Assembly (NCBI RefSeq): GCF_000002995.4
Contig: NW_025062477.1
Span: 7,784,649-7,848,648 of the forward strand
Length of the DNA: 64,000 nt
Direction: 5' to 3'
Source: Brugia malayi
Lineage: Eukaryota; Nematoda; Chromadorea; Rhabditida; Onchocercidae
Shown: positions 37,401-47,477 of the stretch, one piece after another
How positions within the stretch are numbered: the stretch's first letter is position 1
How the letters are laid out: every line of letters starts with the position of its first letter
Notes under the pieces: generated by a model
Told to the model about the DNA's origin: nothing
The model's database searches: none
Seen by the model: only the letters and a program-made list of their open reading frames with translations
Program-made: the position numbers and the translations under genes

Positions 37401-39483
37401 TTAAAAAAATGAACACATCTTTGAATTTAAAATCTATATTTCCTTTCAATTATTATTTTTTTTTTTTTTTTTTAAATATGAAAAACATGAGGTTTTCTTG
37501 CATATATCAGTGGATACATATAACAATAATGAAAGCATTTTATTTTAGAACCAGTTGGCTAATGCGGAGCAAGTTACAGTGTCAGATCTGCGATCTGCAA
37601 ATCTTGTTGTAGCTGCACGACTACACTCTAATGCTCATCAATATATGGAACATATGGTGGATAATTATTTATGTTTAGCTAAAGAACGTTTCGAACAATC
37701 GAAAAATGTTAGTTATCTTCATACTTCTAAAGTATTTTTTACAGACACGAAAAAGTCAAAAATTTAACTTTTGCTTTTCTCTTTCCTCTTTTTAAAGTGA
37801 TCAGATGATATAATTTATTTTATAATAAATTATATCGACATAGGCTATACGTTCCGATTTCTTACAGGCTCCTGGAATGACTTCGCGCCAACGTGCTCGA
37901 TTATCGCATTCTTTCAGTACTTCATCACTATTGGTTACCTGCATCAATAAACAGTGTCAGAAGGTATATATCTGATAATTTCCCTAAATAACAGATTCTA
38001 AATTGTTGTATCTTTCTAGATCACTAAGGCTGGCTAGAAATCGTCTTTACCGTTGTGCAATTTGTCGATATTAGAATTAGATATGTCCGATATCAATCAA
38101 AGAAATTCGTAGTTCAGTTGAACCATTGTATTTATTCCACTCCTTATAATGTTATCAGTCATGATGATTTTCAGCTTAATATTAATTAGTCTATATGTGC
38201 TGTTTTGTTACTTGCAGCTCTGAAATATATCTTTCTATTGCTGAAAGAATTGTTTTTTTTTGTAAATTTAATCTGGTAGAACCATATTTTTTTACAAAGC
38301 ATAATGCTAGGGTTGCACGATTATAAATCCAAAAAAATAAATTTTGCTTTATTAAGAATGTTATGAGCGTGGAATTCCAGCTATCAAATAATATCAGAAT
38401 TACAGAGCGCCTCGCAGTCAACAAACTTCTTATGCAATGATTGCTTTGAGTACCAAAAGCAGTTGATGGCTTCTTTCGGGTTCGTGGTTTGATTTTTAGT
38501 TTTTTAAACCACATTTGACGAGCGTTTTTGAAGAATTTGTTCATTTTAACATTTTAATTTGTTCATTTACACTTTAGAGCTGAGCTTCCTTTGAGAACCC
38601 AGTTAGCTTGGACTGTGCTTTGTGAATGAAATTAGCTTATACTTAAACACCGTTCCAACAACTTCCCAATTTTAGTTGCGCACAACCGGGACATTTGCGT
38701 TCTCTTCGTTCGTGCCTTTCAACCACCCTGCGAGATTCATGCGATTTTTCACCTCGAACAGGTGGTTCCAATAAATCCAATACAATGCCGTCCATTACGG
38801 TATTTTCAAGAACCGTTTCTCATACTGACGGCAAAGGCCTCACGAATGCTCGGGATACAGGTTCTGTATCAGTTCCGCTTGCTGTAGGTGACAGTATGCA
38901 AGCTCAGCAGTCTGATAATCCTAGCTCAGAACATCATTGTGAGCATATAGCTGCTGGTTGTGAAGGAATTGTCCATACGGTAGCTGTTCATTATGCACAT
39001 GCCCAAGCCGACGATGTTACTACCAAGTTCGTCCTTATGTTCTTCATATTAAAAGTTGAAAAATCTTTAATTGAAATCTTTTCGAACGAATTCGTTTCCA
39101 ACTTTTACATTTTGAACTGTCTTCACATAATTTGTATGAGACTACTATTTACTGAACAATTGAAATGCGTTGTTCTCTCCGAAATTTAACAAGATATGCA
39201 TAAGCATGCTTGTTCAACTGCACTGCACACATTGCCTTTCTTCATTCTACGTTGTTCCCTCCACATCCACATACAGTAGTGGACTAGAATAAGGTTTTTT
39301 GAGATGTCGAAAGTGTTGTGAATCTTTCGCTTTTTATCTTATTTTATTTTTATCATTATTGGTTTGGTCGAGGTCAATGGTATACTTCTTTTTTTTTTGT
39401 CATCAAGTATTTATTTGCTAATTTTCAGAGTGGCATCTATAGAAGGGGCAAATGGAGTAACTCATTACTATTTGTCACAGTAA
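34412..39483 (+). CDS. OTUD7: OTUD7/Cezanne-type OTU-domain deubiquitinase (3' end tentative)
   Basis: Cysteine protease of the A20/Cezanne OTU subclass; vertebrate members prefer K11-linked chains. ATG 34412 opens [20 protein letters not shown], where the family has a UBA-like domain. Phase-consistent exons: 34412-34493, 34808-34903, 35002-35169 ([20 protein letters not shown]), 35353-35515 ([20 protein letters not shown], catalytic Cys at 35427), 35716-35871, 35996-36102 ([13 protein letters not shown]), 36204-36392 ([30 protein letters not shown], catalytic His at 36341), 36688-36766 ([11 protein letters not shown]), 36909-37011, 37109-37291, 37549-37707 and 37868 to 37953 or 37963. Tentative tail exons 38676-39026 (Ser/Thr-rich) and 39429-39483 keep phase and end at TAA, giving about 658 aa. 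Odd points: the intron before 35353 ends in GG instead of AG, and the A20-type zinc finger normal at the C-terminus is not intact in this model. Confidence 0.88.
35909..35938. repeat. Perfect 30-bp palindrome without loop
   Basis: TATGTCTTATGCATT is followed directly by its exact reverse complement. It lies in intron 5 of the OTU gene. A perfect 30-bp palindrome is unlikely by chance, and such sequences tend to be unstable in DNA clones. Confidence 0.93.
37807..37836. repeat. Perfect inverted repeat, 13-bp arms, 4-bp loop
   Basis: GATATAATTTATT and AATAAATTATATC around TTAT, in the intron before exon 37868 of the OTU gene. AT-rich, so less surprising than the others, but exact. Confidence 0.85.
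37940..38074 (+). other. Possible split remnant of an A20-type zinc finger
   Basis: Exon 37868 ends with CINKQCQK (Cys codons at 37940 and 37955). A downstream frame reads [14 protein letters not shown] and then TAG (38072-38074). Together they give Cys-x4-Cys, about eleven residues, then Cys-x2-Cys, the A20-finger spacing of OTUD7 proteins. The available GT-AG sites do not join the two halves in frame. This may be an indel error, a decayed exon or coincidence. Confidence 0.3.
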
Positions 39484-40580
39484 ATAACCAGTGCTATCTC
39501 CTCTTAATATTCAGTTCCGGAATTGGCATTTGTTACTTATTAAAACTAGCTCGGATAAAACCTGTTTGTTTGTTTTTTTTCGCTCTCTGAATTTTTTTTA
39601 TCATGCGTCTTTTTCACTTCTATCTCAATCTTCAATCAGAATGAATTCATATATATATATATATATATAATTTTACTACTGTGATCTGACTTACTGTTAC
39701 TAAAATATTTTTTCGAAAATTCTTTGAATTATAGTTTAGATAAATTAATTGTTAAATTTATCAGGTTTGTGTTAGATTTCAGACGTTATTAAGCTTGAAA
39801 TGAATTAAGGGACAGTATTAATTTTATCAAAATTAATTACAGTTGAAAATGCGAACAGAAGGAGATTTCCGTGATTAAAATAAAATATCAGTTTCATGGG
39901 ATTGCAATTAAATATTGTTTTTTAGCTGTTACATATAATTTATGCATTTTATTAGTTGTTAATTTCAAAAATGAGATTGTAAAAGTGAGGTGAGAGCTAA
40001 GCATCTATTTTAAGGAGAAGAGTATCAAAAAGTATTTTTCGTGGATCCTATCAAATTGGTCCAAATCGTCGAAAACAGTCAAACAATACATAGAATAAGT
40101 GCTGCATTGTAAGTTTCTTTCAGGAAATCTATCCCTTTTCCCATGTGAGATCATGACCCTGTGAAAACATGTTGCACTAATTCTATATACGAATGTAGAA
40201 TTTTATTAATTTCCAAATTTAGTTTCTTCTTATCCATAAGGGTAAGGTTTTGTAACTGCCATCCTTGTTGCATTGAGATGTTGGCATACTGTATTTCTTT
40301 TTTTTTATCGCTCATCTACTCATTCTGGTCACGATGCTCCTTGTTTTGTTAACTTTTATTGACTTTTTCCATCTGTGATACCGCTAATCATTGCATTCTT
40401 CAGTAGATTTATTTCTTTGCACAGGTGGTATGCTTTGACTGTGTCTTTGTGCCCTTTCGCTTACGCTAAACTGTAGATTTCATTTTCCACTTTTTGAATG
40501 ATATGCGTTACAATTTTCTGCTTTGGTGCTAAATGCGAACACTTTTTCCTATTTTAAAAAAGAGTGAAAAAAGTGTTTTG
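39484..40580. other. Intergenic, no gene supported
   Basis: AT-rich sequence with an (AT)n run at 39650-39669 and T-rich tracts. Short open frames here have no splice context or recognisable translation. No poly(A) signal for the OTU gene could be assigned with confidence. Confidence 0.4.
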
Positions 40581-41059
40581 TTAAAAGAAAAAAGCGGGAG
40601 AACTGGAGGCAGTGTTAACTGGCTTCGAAATTGATTTCATATAAGTTTTTATTGTGTATATCCGTTGTATATCATCAAGTCGAACATGCTCAGCAACTGT
40701 TGAGGCATACTCACACACTGTCACAAAAGTTTTTTTTTTTTGACATAGAACAAACAAACGATTGACTTCCAGGTGGTATAGCCGTTTCATTGTTAAATTT
40801 GGGGCACCCGTATGACCTAAACTTTCATGGGAAGGCAAAAGTAAACATTTTTCTTATTCTTAAGTTTAAGTAATGGTAATAAATATTTAGTTAAGCGCTC
40901 TACAGTCATTGTACGTTCAGACTTCGCCTTTTTTCGCTCATCTTCCAGTGTTTTGCTTTTCACCGATCTAATTTTATCTGTGCTAAAAGCCAGAGATGAA
41001 AAATTTCTTTCGTTTTTCTTTGTCTTCCATTGTTTTTGTTCCAATGCATTGAACAACAT
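40581..41059 (-). CDS. Unassigned coding-like stretch, broken between two frames
   Basis: On the minus strand, 41059-40817 reads a Lys/Glu-rich helical sequence (LEDERKKAKSERTMTVERLT), open upstream of its ATG (PEQWARKPNK). A different frame, 40838-40581, continues with KRLYHLEVNRLFVLCQ and VAEHVRLDDIQRIYT and ends in a stop after SPAFFF. Neither resembles a family I can name. The two frames cannot be joined in phase by the only nearby GT...AG, a 30-bp gap. An A-run inside the second frame would be a natural place for an indel. It could be a small gene with an unseen intron, a decayed gene, or two chance frames. Confidence 0.3.
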
Positions 41060-41422
41060 TTTGTTTGGCTTTCGTGCCCATTGTTCAGGTGTAATAATTT
41101 ATATTTTGCAAATATGAATTAATAAATATGATTCGATTTGAGAAATCACTTTCACACATTTTGTCTTACCCTGTTTCATATTTATTTTCAAATATTGATT
41201 ATCAATGATTTACTCCGGTATTTAGTCGCAGTTGGAAAAATGGTGGCATACTTCAATTTTAATAAAGTAGGAACTGTGTTAGAAATTCAATTCCCTGAAT
41301 ATCTGGTATCGGTGTGCACAGGAAGTCTGTTCGGAGATTATTGGCTTCAGGTTCTTTTTGGCTTCATGTAAGGTGAAACCAAGACTATATTTCTGAATCG
41401 CGAAACAGCTTGTTGCTTTTGA

Positions 41423-42611
41423 CTATGTCGCGACGATGACATCGTATTTTTCAGCTATTTCCTGCAATCTCTGCCACTTCTCTCCAGTTGATATGCCTTG
41501 AATTAAATCCTTCAAAATGTGTTCTTCCGATATTTCTTCCACTAAAAAATAATTGAAAAGATGATATTATCGGTAATCAGTGAAGTGTATTGTCACATGT
41601 AATATCATAATTCTACCAAAATTTGGTAGACAAATTGAAATATGTAAAACAACACAGATAATTAAGGATAGTTCCATTATTTACAACAAAAATTTCGCTG
41701 GTTCGACTAGAGCTTATAAATCTTCAGCATAAGATAGGTTGATCTCCGTCAAATCACTTTGTTTAATGTAAAGTTCATCTGTGACAAGTTCGCAGACTAC
41801 ATTAGATTGCTCAGTTGTAGCATGATGACTTGCAAATTTAATGACATGAAATTGAGAACTACATCATCCCTAAAAATTGTATCATTCGATAATTCTCAGC
41901 TATTGTGGCTGCATGAAATGACCAATTAATGTTATAGAAGGAGCAAGTATACCGAAATTTTTAAAATTTTAGTTTTACTAAAAAAGGGTAGCGTTAATAA
42001 TACCTTTGGAATTCTTGTTACACCAATCATCTCCGTAACAGCAGCAAAAATAACCGAAAAAGTTCATGTACTGAACATTACTCATGCAGTAGTTTATTAT
42101 TCCTTTAGTAAAGGTAACTTTCTCTACGCCTTCTGTTTCACTAATCATCTAAAATTTGGCCGATTTTAAATTTCATTATTAATTTTATCTGTTTAGCAAG
42201 AGCATTCAACAAGTATTACTTTGTAAAATTGCTAAAGATAAGCTGGTAATAGTTTTTTAGAAGTAACTTTTTCTTTTTTTTTTTTTTTGTTTTGGTTTTT
42301 TTAACCAAGAAAGGGAAAAAAATTCATTGATTCTTGTGATTAATGACAGTAAGTACCTCGCAGAGGAAGGTGTGATCACAGCCTCGCACCGTGAAGTTGC
42401 CTTTTCTGAATGAACTGTCCTTTCTCATGATGAAGCAGAATCCAGCTGGCCCACAGTTTTCCTCCTGAATCTTATCAAACTGATTCGAGAAACATTTTGT
42501 TGCTTTCCTTCCTGTTAGTATCATGCAAACGAGGATAAATAGCTGAAAGAATTGAGTGATAATCATTATCGAACCTAACTCAATCACAGCTTGTAGCAGC
42601 AGTAGACCCAT
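41423..42611 (-). CDS. Small secreted cysteine-rich protein with three-finger (Ly6/ET-module-like) pattern
   Basis: Three phase-checked exons: 42357-42611, 42004-42148 and 41423-41541, giving 172 aa from ATG 42611 or 157 aa from ATG 42566. The second start gives a cleaner signal peptide (MIITQFFQLFILVCMILTG). The mature part has about ten cysteines: KCFSNQ, ENCGPAGFCF, RGCDHTFLCE, then NYCMSN and CCCYGDDWCNKN. The final CC...D.CN signature is that of the Ly6/three-finger superfamily; nematodes have many secreted members (ET module). The last exon adds a charged helical tail of about 40 residues (EEHILKDLIQGI) with no GPI-anchor hydrophobic end, which is unusual. Function is unknown; the secreted location is inferred from the signal peptide. 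Confidence 0.7.
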
Positions 42612-43564
42612 ATTTGAAAAGTTTTATTTGTTGTAGTCAGTAATTCATTAACTTACCACATACAATAACCAGCTTTTATCGGTAAACTGCAAATAACTGT
42701 TAGTTATCATTCTACGTAAAGAAAAAGAAAATTAGTTTAAAAAAAAGCCTTTTATAGCGTCTTATAACTTTTTCATTATGATAATTTCAAGTAATATTCT
42801 TACATGCACATTTCATGTCGGTAATTATCATTTTCATATTTGTGATCAGATGCAAAGGATACATAAATTATAATCTAATCCTGTAGGAAAAAAAATCGCA
42901 ATTAATGTTTTATAATTAGGCTATTTATTTCCCCAATGTATGAAATGATTGACCACATTTAATTTATTTATACTTTTCTGCCAAGTGGAAACCATTTGTA
43001 TTAATTTCGATACTTAATGAAAGGTGGTATTGCCTTGTTCTCTCGTCAATGAGATGTTTTATCGACTCGTAACTTTTTTTGTTTTCTTCAGTTTAGTTTA
43101 ATGCAAAATTTATTATTAATTTATTATGCTGTAGAGAAACATAGTTGTAGAGAAAATGTATTAGTATGAACTTGTAAAGAAAGCTGAAATTGGCACTAAT
43201 TTCTTTTTTCCAAAATGTTCATTTCTGCCACCATTGGAACAGAAAAACATCAAATGAGTTCATGCCAGAAAACTCTTCTTTGTTCTATTGTTTGTTAATA
43301 TTTTCTTCTAAAAGCTGATCATCAGAAAAAGTTTTGCATGCTGATGTTTCTAACAGAGATATGGCTGTATTTTTTAATGATCTTTTAAGAAGAGATTATT
43401 GCATCAAAATTTTAAGCTTTGTAGCCACATGGTTGATGGAATTTTATAAGTAGAACCCAGTCTCTTTGGAAGTTAACTAGCTATCAATAACTTTCATTGA
43501 AAAGTATCTTTTTCACGCAAAATTAAATGCAACGACAAGAAAAAACATTTTACAGCAATTACAG
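42612..43564. promoter_or_regulatory. Divergent intergenic interval before the SH2-kinase
   Basis: About 950 bp between the secreted-protein start (minus) and the first kinase exon I can place (plus). One or more 5' kinase exons with the real start codon probably lie here. ATGs near 43215 and 43528 open only short frames. Otherwise AT-rich with no clear motif. Confidence 0.4.
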
Positions 43565-46310
43565 ATATCAAAGAGTATTAAAGTGGTAGGACCACATGAC
43601 CCAACAACGAAACCATTCAAAAAACAAAACCCTGTTGGACCATTTGTAGGGTTCGTTCTAAGTTTATAATTATTTTCTAATACGCACAAGAATAACCAAA
43701 GTTTTTCAAAATTTTCCGAATTTCATCCCGAATATTTTAGTTGCTCCCTTCAACTTAAAAAATTTTCTGAACACACTTTGGCTCATTTTCGAAAAACGTA
43801 CAATAATTTCCTTCGCATGATTTTGAAACGAAAGGCTTTAAAGGACAGGAATTTCAAAGATTAGAAAATATTTGAAAACTTTACTCTTGCAATTAAAACA
43901 AAATTTCAGGAAAGTGTTAATCAAGGCGAATGACAATCTTCTATCGGAAACCTATTATCATGGTATTGTTAATTGCGTTGATGTTGAAAAACTGTTGATA
44001 AGAGATGGAGATTTTCTGTTTGGCATTCCAGAAGAGGATGAAGAAGAGGTAGGTGTTAATTTGAGAATATCAAAGAAAGATTTTTTGTTAAAATTTTCAA
44101 AATAATGAACTCATTGTAGTCAATTGTGTGGGTGGTGCGCTATAATCGTGATTTGTGGGCATTTAATATTGGTTTAACCGAAAAGGATCTATATTTTGTT
44201 AATCAGAAATGTTTCAAAAAAATTAGCGAAATGGTCTCAGATTATATTCGTACACGAAAACCGATTCATGAAACTCTGCCCATCGTTGTAAAGCGACCTG
44301 TTCCTCATCCGGTCAGTTGTATTCATTTGATATAAATCTGAAATTGCAATACAAAAGAAGTGCAAGTACTGTAACAATACCGTATGAATAGCTATAACTG
44401 CAAACAATTATTGGTGTTCAAAGTTAGCAAAAAATAAAGCGCATAGATGATAAGAAAGCACTGAGAAATTCAATCATTCTTTCAAATACTGGAGCTATTA
44501 GAAATGACTTTTAGGCTTGGGTAGTGTCACATGATCGAGTACGTCTGAAGGATGAGCTTGGCGAAGGGGCATTTGGTCGTGTATATAAAGGTATACTACA
44601 AGTTGGCCATACTTACATGACTGTTGCTGCAAAAACATGCGTTGGACAAGCCAGTGATAAAACCAAACGAGCTTCATTTCTTCAAGTACATTTCTAATCC
44701 TACTTCACCAATTTCTAGCTGATAATCTCCACCGCTAAGAAATATGCCTGTTTTTTGGCTTGTAAAAAATTACAAAAAAAGTAGTTTTGGTTACATAAAA
44801 TAATCAAAATAACCTTTTTTTTTTTTTTACTTCATTATTCACAGACTCAAACCCTGCTTTCTTCAAATGAAAACCTTGAAAAATTCACATCATCTCAGCT
44901 TTACAAATGATAAAAAGAAAAACAACAAAAAAAAAAAAAAAATGGCAATCCGGATACCTAAATAATTTTTAATATTTAGGGAAGAGCGATAAGAAAGAAA
45001 TTGAATTGACTGGTAATATCATTCAAGAAAGCCCGAATTAATAATTTAATTTCCATAACGTCAAGCATTATTGGTTACAGGAAGCTAAGGTTATGAGAGA
45101 CTATAAGCATGAAAATTTGGTGCAGTTTATCGGTATCGCATGTCAAAAAGAGCCACTGATGATAATTGTTGAATTCTGTGGTGGCGGATCTTTATTAAAG
45201 GTTTTCGAAAATTTTTGATGTCTTGAAGTCTGAAGATATATATAATTAGAAAGACATCACAGCAATAACGCTTATGCGATTTTTAGTAATTAGCAGGAAT
45301 GAAAAAGAATTTTGAACATTATTAATAATTTAAAAAAAGTAGTTTCAGTATTTACGGAAGAAAGGGGCGCATCTCGGAATAGCAACCAGATATCGTTTCG
45401 GTAAAGAAGCATCGGCAGGTTTGAAATATTTAGAAGAGAAACGATGTATCCATCGAGATGTAGCCGCTAGAAACTGTCTTCTTACAGAACACGAGTTGAC
45501 GGTTCGTGTTTGTTTAGAAAGAGAGTGATGATAAGGGAGAATTGAGCTACTTTTATTCTAAAACTTTTCGAAATCTCATTTTTTCTAACCGATATTCTGA
45601 AAGGTACTGCCTTCATTTTTTAAAAGACATTTTCAAGTTTTTCCTTTCCTACCATCATTACGTCCTAAAGTTAATAGACAAACTAGAATTATTTTCCATT
45701 CAGTTGAAAATATGCGATTTCGGATTGTCAATCAGGGAGCAACAAATTTCGAATTCCGAAATACAGTTGCCAACAAAGTGGCTTTCACCAGAAGCAATCA
45801 AATCACTGCAATTTACTACCAAAAGTGATGTTTGGGCATTTGGTGTACTACTATACGAGATATTCACCGATGGCAGCGAGCCATATCATGGTCATCCATT
45901 AGTCAGTCAGTTAGCAGACAATTAAGGAAAATTATTAGCTCCAGCGCAAAACAGCAGAAAGCTTAATAGTGGTAGTTAGCAAAGTGATAAGGACAAATCA
46001 AGAATTTCAATCAATCTCTGGAAGATTGTCCAAATTTCATATAACATCCAAGAACACTCCAAAATCTTTTGCATTAAATTTCTCTAAATTTTCAAATTCA
46101 AAGTTTGTGAATTATTAACTATCATCAGGTATGAGTAATGCACAAGTGCGAGAAAAACTAACTGATGGTAGTAAGTATCGAATGGAAATACCTCTTGACG
46201 TACCGCCAGGTATTATGGAACTGATCAAGAAATGCTGGATGGAAGAACCGAAGCAAAGACCGACATTCAAGGAGATTAATCGGACACTTACCAAAATAGC
46301 ATTTGTTTGA
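43565..46310 (+). CDS. Short SH2-tyrosine kinase of the Fer/SPE-8 type (5' end incomplete)
   Basis: Non-receptor tyrosine kinase with one SH2 domain and a kinase domain and no visible F-BAR region, the layout of the nematode-expanded Fer/SPE-8 group. Exons: 43565-43650, 43910-44048, 44120-44311, 44515-44685, 45081-45200, 45349-45501, 45704-45890, 46129-46310, summing to 409 codons plus TGA with all phases joining. SH2: TYYHGIVNCVDVEKLL to IVVKRPVPHP. Kinase: glycine loop GEGAFGRVYKG, VAAK lysine (44632), helix-C EAKVMRDYKHENLVQFIG, HRDVAARNC, CDFGLS (45716), KWLSPEAI, SDVWAFGVLLYEIF, MSNAQVREKL, CWMEEPKQRPTF. All catalytic residues are present, so activity is expected. The SH2 FLVR arginine is replaced by Gly, and the activation loop has no tyrosine. 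Upstream exon(s) with the start codon are not placed. Confidence 0.9.
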
Positions 46311-47477
46311 AATCAGTGGTCATATACAATAATTAGCTGATATTAAATAGTTAAATCAAAATGCATGTTACGCTACCCTGTTTCATTTGCGAGTGCTAAA
46401 ATCCATCTTCCTGGTAATTCATCTGCTTGATGGAAATGATCTCCTTATTACTTTCTCCGCTGTGGTAGGAAGAAAAATGTCACACCACTCACATATCACA
46501 CAATATACTAATTAATATTACTCACAAGTATAAAATAAAGTCTACATTTAAATAAGAAAACTAATTAGAACATTAAAAAGATTGATCAAGATGTTTTGGA
46601 ACACATAAATTATTAAATTGCACAAAAAAAAAAAAAAAAAAAAAATGAATGCACAAAAGCTTTGGCCAAATCACGAGTGCTAAGAGTTCCACATACAAAC
46701 TTCAAATGAATTCTTTCAACTTTTGCTCTGGCTGGGAAAGTAGTACAGTAATAATAAAGTGAAAATAAACTTATGGATTTTTACCTTTTTGCGTTTTAGT
46801 AACGGTAGCAAGCAACTGTGAAGTAAACAAGCTGAAGTGGTAATGGACAAAAAAATGATCAGTGATAGATTAAAGGGAATACTCTGACAGTTTACGTCCT
46901 ATTAAATTTCTAGGAAAACCATTGTTGATAATGATAACCGCCATCAGTGGAGATGTCACATATCAGTGACAGTCAACCGACCATTTTGATGACTGATATT
47001 GATGCTCCGGTTTTTCGATAAATTTTTCCAATCTCAGTTGGAAGTTCCTCGTTGTGCAAGTGGAAAAAATGACAGGTGCATGAATTCTACCCCTGCATGC
47101 CTCCCATGTTCCAAATAATCTACCTAACTGTAGAGAACGCTTCCTAAACCTCCGTATATCCTATTATGAAACATTAAGGGAGAGATCTAAAAATTGCATT
47201 TTGACTTTGTCTATAGAACATTCGACCTTCCGGGAAGTGCGTGTAAGACGACGTGGAAGGCAGAGAGATTGTGGACTTGGGCGTGGGTAATAACTGATGA
47301 TAATTTTCACGTTAAAAATTAATGGGTTATGTTGAGCATGTTTTTGTGAATACTGTGTTGAATGACCAGGCAGCAAGGGTGTGACGATTGCACTCGCTCT
47401 TTTTAAATTAAATTAATTCCAAAAAAGAAGTAAATAATTTTCAGACTTTTTTGCCACGATTTATTTTTACAAGCAAA
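46311..47477. other. Intergenic interval between kinase and CC2D1
   Basis: About 1.2 kb, AT-rich, with an A-run near 46624-46645. The distance and the separate poly(A) signal argue against an operon. At 47441-47444 a TTTTCAG acceptor precedes the CC2D1 ATG by 33 nt and could receive a spliced leader or close a 5'-UTR intron. Confidence 0.45.
46534..46539 (+). terminator. Poly(A) signal AATAAA after the SH2-kinase
   Basis: Canonical AATAAA 224 nt past the kinase stop codon, the nearest one downstream. Confidence 0.45.

Noticed and set aside
38191..38544. Minus-strand open frame of 117 codons inside the OTU gene region
   Set aside because: It lies antisense to an intron, has a mixed basic/hydrophobic translation unlike any family I know, and has no splice or promoter context. 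Kept out as chance.
41690..41710. GGTTCGACT as a tRNA B box
   Set aside because: No A box or cloverleaf at the right distance on either strand.
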